Source: Pseudoxanthomonas sacheonensis (GTDB lineage: Bacteria > Pseudomonadota > Gammaproteobacteria > Xanthomonadales > Xanthomonadaceae). Taken from it: 64,000 nucleotides of DNA. The stretch covers positions 1 to 64,000 of the forward strand of contig NZ_PDWS01000009.1 in NCBI RefSeq assembly GCF_010093305.1. Reading direction: 5' to 3'. The translations under genes were made by a program, and so were the position numbers. Of the stretch, positions 26,373 through 34,395 are shown piece after piece. How positions within the stretch are numbered: the stretch's first letter is position 1; each line of letters starts with the position of its first letter. The notes beneath the pieces were generated by a model, which was not told where the DNA came from, did not search any database, and saw nothing but the letters and a program-made list of their open reading frames with translations.

Positions 26373-26759
26373 TCAGGTACTTGATTACTGTGCTACGGCT
26401 AACAGATCAATTTCATACTGTGAGTAGCGACAAAGCTGCGCAGAAAGTCGCCCGCACCACTCGAACGGACAAGCTCTCGGGATGGATCAAGCGGACCATG
26501 CTTGGCAGCGAACGGGCAAATGCCGCTTCTGCGCATAGCAAGTGGATGGCGACTCGTGCAAGAACTTCATTGCAGAAGCACACGGGAATTGCGGCCGTTG
26601 CCAAATACGCAATTACATATGGCACCGCGCCGATCGCAATCCCCGACATTTAGTCAGCTGCCGCATGGCGTCGTATCGCTCTTCCGCAGCGCAAAGGGAA
26701 CCTACAGTCGAGCCAACCGGCGCGCAGAATGGAAGCGGGCTATTGCCGCCAGGGACAGG
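26373..26759. other. Intergenic stretch without a recognisable gene
   Basis: It lies between the second TBDR promoter region and the 3' end of the glycosylasparaginase gene. Short frames exist on both strands (for example 26413-26649 minus, 26381-26653 plus), but neither resembles a known protein or shows a good ribosome binding site. No terminator is clear. Confidence 0.4.
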
Positions 26760-27767
26760 CTATATCTGCGTGGTGGCGTAGACGGAAGCGGATCCGCGCA
26801 GGTCCTCGCGCTTGTCCGCATCGCAAACCGCGTAAACGAAGCCTTTGTGCAGCGCGAACGCGCCGACTTCGCCGTGTTTGTTGAGCGCCAGGAAACAGAC
26901 CTGCAGGGTCTTGCTGGCTTCGGGCCGCTTGCGCACTACCCGGTCGATGGCTTCCCTGCAGGCGTCCGCAGGGCTGCGCCCTTGCCGCATCAATTCCACC
27001 ACCAGGAAACTGGCGGCATTGCGGATCATTTCTTCGCCGACCCCGGACGCCGTGGCCGCGCCGACTTCGTTGTCTACATACAGGCCCGCTCCGATGATGG
27101 GACTGTCCCCCACCCGGCCGTGCATTTTCCAGGCCATGCCGCTGGTGGTGCAGGCGCCCGCAAGCTTGCCCTGCGCGTCGATGGCGAGCATGCCCAGGGT
27201 GTCGTGGTTGTCCTTGTTGCCGGGCTGGCTGCGCCGCTCGGCGTTGATTTCCGGCTCGTATTCGGCGGTCTTCAGCCAATCGCGCCAGGCCTGCTCCGCG
27301 GTGGGCGTCAGCAGGCGCTGTTTGGCGAAGCCTTGCTGCACCGCGAACTGCTGGGCGCCTTCGCCCACCAGCATCACGTGCGGCGTCTTCTCCATCACCC
27401 GGCGGGCGACCGAGATCGGATGCGCGATGTCCTGCAAGGCGGCCACCGAGCCGCAACGGCCATCGCCATCCATGATGCTGGCGTCCAAGGTGAGCACGCC
27501 ATCCCGATCCGGTCTGCCGCAACGACCGACGGTGGGGTTGCACAGTTCGCTTTCGGCCCAGCGCGCGCCCGCTTCGACGGCATCCAGCGCGCTGCCGCCC
27601 GTTCCCAATACACGCCAGGCCGCCGAATTGGCCTGCACGCCGAAATCCCAGGTGGCCACCACGCGCGCGCCTGCGAAGGCGCCTGTCGGTTGCGCACGCA
27701 TGCCGGGCACCGTCAATGCGCCGGCGGCCAGCATTCCGGCCTGCAGGAATCGTCTGCGATCGATCAT
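26760..27767 (-). CDS. Tat-exported glycosylasparaginase (N4-(beta-N-acetylglucosaminyl)-L-asparaginase)
   Basis: 335 residues of the N-terminal nucleophile family. The N-terminus MIDRRRFLQAGMLAAGALTVPG is a twin-arginine signal. The self-cleavage site is HDTLGM, with Thr190 as the predicted new N-terminal nucleophile. Downstream are GRVGDSPIIGAGLYVDN and ATASGVGEEMI, as in aspartylglucosaminidases. The enzyme splits the GlcNAc-Asn bond and so detaches the glycan stem from asparagine. The ATG overlaps the glucokinase stop by four bases (ATGA), so the two are coupled. Finding it with mannosidases, fucosidase and hexosaminidase is the strongest argument that this locus targets N-glycans. Confidence 0.92.
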   Translation of the reverse strand: MIDRRRFLQAGMLAAGALTVPGMRAQPTGAFAGARVVATWDFGVQANSAAWRVLGTGGSALDAVEAGARWAESELCNPTVGRCGRPDRDGVLTLDASIMDGDGRCGSVAALQDIAHPISVARRVMEKTPHVMLVGEGAQQFAVQQGFAKQRLLTPTAEQAWRDWLKTAEYEPEINAERRSQPGNKDNHDTLGMLAIDAQGKLAGACTTSGMAWKMHGRVGDSPIIGAGLYVDNEVGAATASGVGEEMIRNAASFLVVELMRQGRSPADACREAIDRVVRKRPEASKTLQVCFLALNKHGEVGAFALHKGFVYAVCDADKREDLRGSASVYATTQI

Positions 27768-28807
27768 TCCGTTATTCCCTCTTCGGCATACCACACCGCC
27801 GCCCCGATCACTCCCAACTGGCCATGATCGACGCGCCAGACCGGCGTGTGCCGCAAGACCTCCGACAGCACGCCCTTGTTGAGGTAGCGCGCCTGGAAGC
27901 CGCCGCGGCGCAGGAAGCCGTCGATATGGCCGGAAATACCGCCCGCCAGATAAACGGATTTCGCGCCGAAGGCGATCGCCAGATCGCCCACCAGACTGCC
28001 CAGCCAAGCGCAGAAGACTTCCATGCATTCCACCGCCAGCGCGTCCTCGCCCGTCTGCGCTGCGGCGATCAATTGCTCTGTCGTGTTCCAGCGCGGGGCG
28101 ACACCGCGCAGTTCGCACAGGCAGGGGTACAGGTTCATCAGGCCGCTACCGGACAGCACGCGTTCGTTGTCCACGTGCGGCCAACGCGCCATCAGCAGGC
28201 GCAGGATGTCCAGCTCCAGCGCATTGCCCGCCGCCAACGCGGAATGCCCCACTTCGCTGGCCAGTACGGGCCGTGCGCCGCCTTCGAACCGCAATGCGGC
28301 GCCCAGACCCGTTCCCGGTCCCAGCACGAGCGCTGGCCATTGGAAGGAATGCTCCGCATCGCCGCTCAGGGCAGACAGTTTGCCGGGGTCGAGGTAGGGC
28401 ATCGCATGGGCCACCGCCTCGAAATCGTTGATGAGCCGCAACTCCTCCAGCCCGGCGGCAAGCCGCGTGCTTTCCAGCGACACGGGCCAGGGAAGGTTGG
28501 AGTTCACCAGCGTATCGCCGTCCAGCAAACCGGCGATGGCGACGACCGCGCGCCGCGACTGCCCGGAAGCTCCCTGGCCATCCGCGAAATCGCGCAGGAT
28601 CGCGGCCAGGCTCGGATACTCGGCACACGCGTGCCGGTGGAAGGCGACGACTTCCGGCGCCCGCCCCGGCGCGACGTGGACCAGGGCCACCCTCGCATAG
28701 GTGCCGCCCACGTCGGCGACGATCAATGGATCCAGCGAATGCTCACCGTGGGGCGCAAGAGTTTGGGGTGCTTCAAGATTGACCGGATACGACACCGCTG
28801 CGTTCAC
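27764..28807 (-). CDS. glk: Glucokinase (Glk family)
   Basis: 347 residues of the bacterial Glk family. It phosphorylates glucose with ATP in the cytoplasm. The phosphate loop is IVADVGGTYARVALV (about 29-43) and the second signature is VLGPGTGLGAALR; SGGISGH-like AGGISGHIDGF lies near the C-terminus. The start appears to be GTG at 28807, giving a roughly 25-residue tail before the domain; a later start is possible. It is followed by glycosylasparaginase with a four-base overlap and preceded by a palindrome at 28822. A role in this locus for glucose, or loosely for mannose or GlcNAc, is inferred. Confidence 0.87.
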   Translation of the reverse strand: MNAAVSYPVNLEAPQTLAPHGEHSLDPLIVADVGGTYARVALVHVAPGRAPEVVAFHRHACAEYPSLAAILRDFADGQGASGQSRRAVVAIAGLLDGDTLVNSNLPWPVSLESTRLAAGLEELRLINDFEAVAHAMPYLDPGKLSALSGDAEHSFQWPALVLGPGTGLGAALRFEGGARPVLASEVGHSALAAGNALELDILRLLMARWPHVDNERVLSGSGLMNLYPCLCELRGVAPRWNTTEQLIAAAQTGEDALAVECMEVFCAWLGSLVGDLAIAFGAKSVYLAGGISGHIDGFLRRGGFQARYLNKGVLSEVLRHTPVWRVDHGQLGVIGAAVWYAEEGITE

Positions 28808-28821
28808 TCACTTGTCCCATC

Positions 28822-28839
28822 AATTGGATCGATTCAATT
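28822..28839. promoter_or_regulatory. Palindromic operator upstream of glucokinase-glycosylasparaginase
   Basis: AATTGGATCGATTCAATT is symmetrical in eight of nine pairs around a central CG and ends 15 bases before the GTG of the kinase. At that position a bound repressor would cover the promoter or ribosome binding site. Confidence 0.65.
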
Positions 28840-29174
28840 CGCCGATCATGTGGCATCGGAAGCCAATTGAAAAGTTGTGCCCACCATACTGCAGCGTAGC
28901 CAGGTCCTTTCAAATCGGGGCCGCATCGATGTCCTTGTCCAGATTACCCACTTTCCAGGACATTACATGACATCGGAATGACTTTGCGGAACCACGAGTC
29001 CCTGATTCGTGCAATTCCTTGTCTCATCCCTGACCCGATTCCAGCCCGGATCGCTGTCCCATGCCCATTCTATTCAGCTTGCTCGCGCGAGCACAGTCGC
29101 CGGCCGGCAACGGACTCTGCCGTGATCGAGCACGGCAGAGCCGGAGACGGACACTCCAACCCACACGGATCGAG
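28840..29174. other. Intergenic region between glucokinase and DsbA-like genes
   Basis: Apart from the glucokinase promoter region and the hairpin at 29115-29140, I see no gene or repeat here. Confidence 0.45.
29115..29140 (-). terminator. Hairpin after the peroxiredoxin/DsbA-like operon
   Basis: CTCTGCCGTG (29115-29124) and CACGGCAGAG (29131-29140) form a perfect 10-bp stem with a six-base loop, 35 bases past the DsbA-like stop. No T-run follows, so terminator function is uncertain. Confidence 0.45.
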
Positions 29175-29714
29175 TCACGAGCCCTGCAACTGCAACTCAC
29201 GCATCGCCTTCAGCAGCTCGATCAGACTGCCCGCGTCGCGCGGCCCGTCGTAACGCTCGCCGTTGATGAACAAGCTGGGCGTGCCGTTGACGCCGCTGCG
29301 GACCCCGGTGAGAAAGTCGTGGCGCACGCGGCCCTCGTACTCTTCGTCCAGCACGGTTTGGAACAAGGCTTCATCCAGGCCCAGTGCCCGGGCATGTCCG
29401 GCCAGACTGCGATCGTCCAGTTCCGACTGGTGCTCGTATAGCCGGTCGTGCATTTCCCAGAACTTGCCTACCGTGTCGGCGGCTTCGGTCAGCTCGGCGG
29501 CATGCACGGCATGGGGGTGCGCTTCGGCCAGCGGAAAATGACGGAACACGAAGCACAGGTCATCGCCCATGGCTGCCTGCACAGCCTTGATCTCGGGATA
29601 CTGCTCGCCGCAATACGGACATTGGAAGTCGCCATATTCCACCAGCACCAGCGGCGCATCCCGCGGGCCTTGCGCGTGATCGGCCGGACCCACATCGGGC
29701 TTCAGAAGGCTCAT
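29175..29714 (-). CDS. DsbA-like thioredoxin-fold protein, cytoplasmic
   Basis: 179 residues with a thioredoxin fold of the DsbA/FrnE type. The active site is FQCPYCGEQYP (about 30-40), and a cis-proline loop NGTPSLFINGERY follows a helical insert. There is no signal peptide, so unlike DsbA it should act in the cytoplasm as a thiol oxidoreductase. The start overlaps the end of the peroxiredoxin gene by four bases. That pairing suggests it reduces or regenerates the peroxiredoxin, which is inference from context. Confidence 0.85.
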   Translation of the reverse strand: MSLLKPDVGPADHAQGPRDAPLVLVEYGDFQCPYCGEQYPEIKAVQAAMGDDLCFVFRHFPLAEAHPHAVHAAELTEAADTVGKFWEMHDRLYEHQSELDDRSLAGHARALGLDEALFQTVLDEEYEGRVRHDFLTGVRSGVNGTPSLFINGERYDGPRDAGSLIELLKAMRELQLQGS

Positions 29715-30208
29715 GCTTTCGCTCCGGCGGAAGTAGGCAGTTTCTCCAACGCTTCCAGAATGCCGTCGGCGCCCGGGTTGATGCCGCTGGGCGATACATA
29801 GCTCCAGCGGACGATGCCTTCGGCATCGATCACGAACAGCGCCCGCTCACTGATGCCTTCCGGCATCTGGTACACCCCGTACAACCTCGAAACCGCGCCC
29901 TTGGGCTCGAAGTCGGACAGCAAGGGGAAATGCAGTTTGCGATCCAGCGCGAAGGCCGCATGGCACCGTGCGCCGTCGACCGAGATACCGATGACGGCCG
30001 CGTGGAAACGCCGGAATTCGGACAGCAGTTCGTTGTACAGCGACATCTGGTCGCCGCAGACCGGGCTCCAATCGGCCGGATAGAACGCCAGCACCACCGG
30101 ATGGCCGCGCAGCTGGGAAAGCGAGACCGTTTGGTCCGGAGTGGAATGCAAAGTGAAATCCGGCGCCTGCTCGCCGATGGCTGGCATGGGGGACGAAACT
30201 TCTGGCAT
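29711..30208 (-). CDS. AhpC/TSA-family peroxiredoxin
   Basis: 165 residues. The peroxidatic motif is YPADWSPVCGDQM with Cys51, and the arginine/tryptophan partners sit in IVRWSYVSP. A second cysteine at about position 82 could be a resolving residue, or the enzyme may be 1-Cys, as in AhpE/BCP relatives. It reduces hydroperoxides in the cytoplasm. The DsbA-like gene overlaps its 3' end, forming a two-gene thiol redox unit. Confidence 0.88.
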   Translation of the reverse strand: MPEVSSPMPAIGEQAPDFTLHSTPDQTVSLSQLRGHPVVLAFYPADWSPVCGDQMSLYNELLSEFRRFHAAVIGISVDGARCHAAFALDRKLHFPLLSDFEPKGAVSRLYGVYQMPEGISERALFVIDAEGIVRWSYVSPSGINPGADGILEALEKLPTSAGAKA

Positions 30209-30430
30209 GGGGAAGTGCTCCGGTCAGGACGTGATGGGCGACAGGATTGCCTTTGTTACTGGCGCCGCATATTAGACGCGGACACGTTAGGGACTGGTCA
30301 TTCCACTCCTCCAAGGCCCGAATGCCTGGGGACTGATTGTCGATTCAGCAGTTCCTGGTTCGTCATGGATAGGTAAGGCCCGGAAAGACAAGAAACAGCC
30401 CGGCAACCACCCTGGACAGGAGGAACGACA

Positions 30431-30856
30431 ATGCGATTCATGGTGATGGTCAAAGCCAGCAAGGAATCCGAAGCCGGCGTGATGCCCAGCGAGCAACTGC
30501 TGGCCGACATGGGCAAATTCAACGAGGAACTGGTCAAGGCAGGCGTACTGTTGGCCGGCGAAGGCTTGCAGCCCAGCTCGAAAGGCGCACGCGTGCGTTT
30601 CTCCGGCAGCAAGCGCACGGTCGTCGACGGACCTTTCGTCCAAACCGGCGAGCTGGTCGCGGGGTTCTGGCTACTGCAGGTGAAGTCCAGGGAAGAAGCG
30701 ATCGAATGGGTGAAACGCTGCCCCAACCCCATGCCGGGCGAATCGGAAATCGAGATCCGACAGGTGTTCGAGCCGGAGGATTTCGGCGCCGAATTCACGC
30801 CCGAGTTGCGGGGGCGGGAACAGCGGCTGCGAACCGGGGTTGCGAGGAAGCAATAA
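30431..30856 (+). CDS. YCII-related (DGPF) domain protein
   Basis: 141 residues with a ferredoxin-like YCII/DGPF domain, showing MRFMVMVKASKESEAG at the start and VDGPFVQTGELVAGFW in the middle. A strong AGGAGG site precedes the ATG. No enzymatic role is established for this group. It is followed 75 bases later by an ECF sigma factor of the kind (ECF42) that typically sits beside DGPF genes. It is therefore probably a partner or target of that sigma factor. Confidence 0.88.
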   Translation: MRFMVMVKASKESEAGVMPSEQLLADMGKFNEELVKAGVLLAGEGLQPSSKGARVRFSGSKRTVVDGPFVQTGELVAGFWLLQVKSREEAIEWVKRCPNPMPGESEIEIRQVFEPEDFGAEFTPELRGREQRLRTGVARKQ

Positions 30857-30931
30857 CGGAATCGCCGAGCGGCATGAACAAGCTGCACCGCAACTTGCAT
30901 GGACGCGGCGGCAATGGTCTGATCGGCAACG

Positions 30932-32224
30932 ATGACGACTTCGGATACACACCGCGCGATCGATGCTGTCTGGCGAATCGAGTCGGCGCGCCTCATAGCC
31001 GGTCTGGCGCGCATGCTGCGCGACGTCGGCCTGGCCGAAGAGCTGGCGCAGGACGCGCTGGTCATCGCCCTGGAGAAATGGCCCGAATCCGGAGTGCCCG
31101 ATAACCCGGGCGCATGGCTGATGGCCACCGCCAAGCATCGCGCCATCGACCGCCTGCGCCGGATCAAGCTGCAGCAGCGCAAGCACGAAGAGCTCGGCCA
31201 CGAGCTCGAACGCGACTGGGAAGACGCCACCGCGGAATTCGAAGCCAACGCGGACGACGACATAGGCGACGACCTGCTGCGGCTGGTGTTCACCGCCTGC
31301 CATCCCGTGCTTTCGATGGAGGCGCGGGTGGCCTTGACCCTGCGCATGCTGGGCGGATTGACCACCGATGAAATCGCGCGCGCCTACCTGGTGTCCGAAT
31401 CCACGGTGGCCCAGCGCATCGTGCGCGCAAAACGCACGCTGGCCGAGGCGCAGGTTCCTTTCGAAGTGCCGCGCGCCGACGAACTGGGCGAACGCCTGTC
31501 GTCGGTACTCAGCGTTATCTATCTGATCTTCAACGAAGGTTATTCCGCGACCGCCGGCGACGACCTGATACGGCCCGCCCTGTGCGAGGAAGCCTTGCGG
31601 CTGGGCCGCATCGTCGCCGAACTGGCGCCGGAGGAACCGGAAGTGCATGGACTGGTCGCGTTGATGGAAATCCAGACCTCGCGAACGCGGGCACGCACAG
31701 GCCCGGACGGCGCCCCGGTGCTGTTGCTGGACCAGGACCGCTCGCGCTGGGACCGGTTATTGATACAACGCGGCTTCGCAGCGCTGACGCGCGCCCGCAA
31801 GCTTCGCGGTGCGCTGGGGCCTTACTCCCTGCAGGCCGCGATCGCGGCATGCCACGCGCAAGCGACGACCGCCGAAGAGACCGACTGGAAAACCATCGTG
31901 GCGCTGTACGACGCCCTGTCGCAGCTCACCCCCTCTCCTGTCGTGGAGCTCAATCGCGCGGTGGCGGTATCGATGGCTTTCGGACCCGCCGCGGGCTTGG
32001 AGCTGGTCGATGCGCTGGTCGCTGAGCCTGCCCTTGCCAATTACCACCTGTTGCCGAGTGTGCGCGGCGATCTGCTGGCCAAACTGGGGCGCCATCAAGA
32101 GGCGCATGCCGAGTTCATGCGCGCGGCCGGGTTGACCCGAAACAACCGCGAGCAAGAGTTCCTGACCGAGCGGGCGCGCGTTTCCGCGCCGGACATGGCG
32201 CCTCCGTCGGAAATGAAACAGTAG
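30932..32224 (+). CDS. ECF42-type RNA polymerase sigma factor with DUF6596 C-terminal domain
   Basis: 430 residues, much longer than a plain ECF sigma factor. Region 2 is near residues 10-75 (LAQDALVIALEKWPESGVPDNPGAWL). Region 4 has MLGGLTTDEIARAYLVSESTVAQRIVRAKRTL (about 140-170). The rest is the long helical C-terminal extension (LSVIYLIFNEGY ... LNRAVAVSMAFGPAAGLELVDAL) seen in the ECF42/SigJ-like group, thought to replace a classical anti-sigma factor. The DGPF partner lies directly upstream. No anti-sigma gene is present. Confidence 0.92.
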   Translation: MTTSDTHRAIDAVWRIESARLIAGLARMLRDVGLAEELAQDALVIALEKWPESGVPDNPGAWLMATAKHRAIDRLRRIKLQQRKHEELGHELERDWEDATAEFEANADDDIGDDLLRLVFTACHPVLSMEARVALTLRMLGGLTTDEIARAYLVSESTVAQRIVRAKRTLAEAQVPFEVPRADELGERLSSVLSVIYLIFNEGYSATAGDDLIRPALCEEALRLGRIVAELAPEEPEVHGLVALMEIQTSRTRARTGPDGAPVLLLDQDRSRWDRLLIQRGFAALTRARKLRGALGPYSLQAAIAACHAQATTAEETDWKTIVALYDALSQLTPSPVVELNRAVAVSMAFGPAAGLELVDALVAEPALANYHLLPSVRGDLLAKLGRHQEAHAEFMRAAGLTRNNREQEFLTERARVSAPDMAPPSEMKQ

Positions 32225-32276
32225 ATGCGGTCGCAACCAGCGGCAACAAATAAGAATATGCGTCAGCAAACACATC

Positions 32277-32339
32277 GTAGGGCGGGCATTGCCCGCCGAA
32301 AGGATCTCGAACGCTCGCGGCGGGCAATGCCCGCCCTAC
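32277..32339. repeat. GTAG-type REP doublet (REPIN-like)
   Basis: Two perfect inverted 22-base arms, 32277-32298 and 32318-32339, begin and end with GTAG/CTAC. Each arm is itself palindromic (GGCGGGCATTGCCCGCC). GTAG-headed REPs are known from Stenotrophomonas and relatives and are mobilised by RAYT transposases. The element lies between the sigma factor and yceI. Confidence 0.85.
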
Positions 32340-32392
32340 CTGTTGCCAACCACTTCGGGTAATCGCGAAAGCAGGCCAGGCGTGAGGGCCGA

Positions 32393-32980
32393 TCAGGGCT
32401 TCGGAGCCTTCTCCGGCACCACCGCTTCCATCTGTATGCGCAGGTTCACGTCCATGCTGAAACCGTAGTCCTTGCCGGCGGAGAGTCCGAATTCATCGCG
32501 TTTGAACACGGCCGAGGCGTCGGCGCCGCACAGTTCGCGCTTGAACATGGGATGCGGAATGCACTTGAAACGGTTGATCTTCAACTCGACCGGCCGGGTG
32601 ACGCCGTGCAAGGTCAGCTCGCCCACGACGCGGGTAGGCGCTCCATCGGCGAAGTCCACCAGCTTTCCCTTGTACGTGGCCTGCGGATATTTGGCGCTGT
32701 CGAAGAATTCCGGCGACACGGCTTGCTCGTTCATCGCATCCAGGCCGAAATCCACGCTGGCGATGTCTATCTTGACGTCCACGCTGCCCGTCGAAGCTTC
32801 TTTGTCCAGGACCATCACACCGGAAGTCTTGTTGAACTTCCCGCGCCAGAAAGAAATGCCCATGTGGTCGGCTTCGAAACTGGGATAGGTATGCATCGGA
32901 TCGATGTCGTAGCTGACCGGGGCGGCGTACGCGGTGGCGCATGCCGAAGCGAGAACGGTTGAAAGGAGGACTCGTTTCAT
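32393..32980 (-). CDS. YceI-family periplasmic protein
   Basis: 195 residues. A signal peptide (LLSTVLASACATAYA) precedes a YceI lipocalin-like barrel: YDIDPMHTYPSFEADHMG, SVDVKIDIASVDFG and GELTLHGVTRPVELKIN. Family members bind polyisoprenoid-like lipids in the periplasm, and their physiological role is often unclear. I start at the ATG at 32980 (MKRVLLSTV). It stands alone between two repeat elements. Confidence 0.9.
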   Translation of the reverse strand: MKRVLLSTVLASACATAYAAPVSYDIDPMHTYPSFEADHMGISFWRGKFNKTSGVMVLDKEASTGSVDVKIDIASVDFGLDAMNEQAVSPEFFDSAKYPQATYKGKLVDFADGAPTRVVGELTLHGVTRPVELKINRFKCIPHPMFKRELCGADASAVFKRDEFGLSAGKDYGFSMDVNLRIQMEAVVPEKAPKP

Positions 32981-33075
32981 TTTTTCGTACCTGTCGTTGA
33001 GGGAATGTTGATTGGTGGCTGTTGATTGACGCATTTCGGCGCTCGACTCCAAGGGGACCTCCGAACAACCCGAAT

Positions 33076-33148
33076 GTCATCCCGAGCGTAGCGAGGGATC
33101 TGCTGTGCTGCGGGGATGAAGCAGATCCCTCGCTACGCTCGGGATGAC
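33076..33148. repeat. Paired inverted repeat, CCCGAGCGTAGCGAGGGAT family
   Basis: Perfect 29-base arms at 33076-33104 and 33120-33148 are separated by 15 bases. The core CCCGAGCGTAGCGAGGGAT recurs at 52255-52319 in this window and, as I recall, in intergenic regions of many bacteria. The stem could end transcripts between yceI and the GST gene. Confidence 0.85.
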
Positions 33149-33173
33149 AGGGAAAGGATTGTTCGGACCCTCA

Positions 33174-33821
33174 CTAAGCGGGAAACATGGAAAAATAGGG
33201 TTGCGCTTCCACAAGCGCCCGCGCATAAGACGGCCGCTCCATCAGGCGACGCAGATAGGCGTATACCTGCGGGTAATCATCGGCCAGGGGCATCACCTTG
33301 TCGGCATAGAACAGAGCCGGCGCCGCGGAACAGTCCGCCAGGCTGAAACCCCCGCCCGATGCCCACGTCCGCTCGGCCATGTCCTTTTCGACGATGCCGA
33401 GGGCCGTACGCATCGTGTCGCGCGCATGTTCCACGCCATGCGGATCGTGGCTACCTTCAGGCCGCAAGCGGTCGCCGACGATCTTCTGCATGGGCAGATG
33501 CACGTACAGGTCGAAGAAACGATCCAGGAACCGGACCTCGCGCGCCAGCTCGGAATCATCCGGGATCAGTTTCGTCCTGCCTGGATAATGCTGCTCCAGG
33601 TATTCGATGATGATGCTCGATTCCGGGACCGTCCTGCCGCGGGCCTCGTCGTGCAGCACCGGGAACTTCCCTATCGGCCAAAGGCGCAGGAACTCGGCAC
33701 GGTGGTCGGGATCGGCCAGGTCGACCAGCTTGGGAACGAAGGGCGCTCCGTTCTCGTACAGGGCGATCAGCGCCTTGTGGCAGAAAGAAGAAAGCGGGTG
33801 ATAGTGGAGTATCAATGGCAT
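33174..33821 (-). CDS. Glutathione S-transferase family protein
   Basis: 215 residues. The thioredoxin-like N-terminal domain (LHYHPLSSFCHKALIALYENG, then KFPVLHDEARGRTVPESSIIIEYLEQHYPG) carries the cis-proline and the ES glutathione-contact motif. The helical C-terminal domain includes FSLADCSAAPALFYAD. The substrate is unknown. AAGGAAAT precedes the ATG at 33821. A DUF1428 gene lies 33 bases upstream on the same strand, so the two may be co-transcribed. Confidence 0.9.
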   Translation of the reverse strand: MPLILHYHPLSSFCHKALIALYENGAPFVPKLVDLADPDHRAEFLRLWPIGKFPVLHDEARGRTVPESSIIIEYLEQHYPGRTKLIPDDSELAREVRFLDRFFDLYVHLPMQKIVGDRLRPEGSHDPHGVEHARDTMRTALGIVEKDMAERTWASGGGFSLADCSAAPALFYADKVMPLADDYPQVYAYLRRLMERPSYARALVEAQPYFSMFPA

Positions 33822-33854
33822 GCATATTTCCTTGGCGGTGGCCGCAGCCGGCTA

Positions 33855-34214
33855 TCAGAGTTCGACCAGGCTCTTGAAGCCGCCGAAGATCATCCGTTTG
33901 CCGTCGAACGGCAAGTTCTTGGGATCCATCATGCTGTCGAGCCGCGGATCGGCCATGACCTTCTTGTTGATCCGGTCCCGCTGCGAACGCGATTTGTACA
34001 CGATCCAGGAGAACACCACGGTCTCGTCCTTCTTCAGCTTAACCGCCAGCGGGAACGAGGTGAGCTTGCCGGGCGGCACGTCGTCGCCCACGCATTCGAT
34101 GTAGGACAGCGCACCGTACTCCATCCAGATCTTGCCGGCCTTGCGCGACAAGCTGCGGTAGGCGGCCAGTTTCTTGACCGGTACCGCCAGCACGAATCCG
34201 TCGACGTAGCTCAT
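33855..34214 (-). CDS. DUF1428 family protein
   Basis: 119 residues. MSYVDGFVLAVPVKKLAAYR at the start and PFDGKRMIFGGFKSLVEL at the end match the DUF1428/YbaA family, small dimeric alpha-beta barrels of unknown function. GAGAGGG precedes the ATG at 34214, which I chose over longer frames. It lies between the acyl-CoA operon and the GST gene. Confidence 0.88.
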   Translation of the reverse strand: MSYVDGFVLAVPVKKLAAYRSLSRKAGKIWMEYGALSYIECVGDDVPPGKLTSFPLAVKLKKDETVVFSWIVYKSRSQRDRINKKVMADPRLDSMMDPKNLPFDGKRMIFGGFKSLVEL

Positions 34215-34395
34215 GGAACCCTCTCTTCGATTGACGCCCTTTCCGGGCGGGATATCAATGCATCGAATGAGCGGGGCCGGAATCGACAAAGGTGCCGACG
34301 GCGGTGGTTTTCCGTTCCGCCGGCTACAGACTGGCGAGAGGGCTCGGCCCTGACCGGGACCCCTGCCGATCCGGACTTTCCGGCAGCCCGGCCGC

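Noticed and set aside
26381-26653. Short frames on both strands between the second TBDR and glycosylasparaginase
   Set aside because: They overlap each other, lack start signals and resemble no protein I know.
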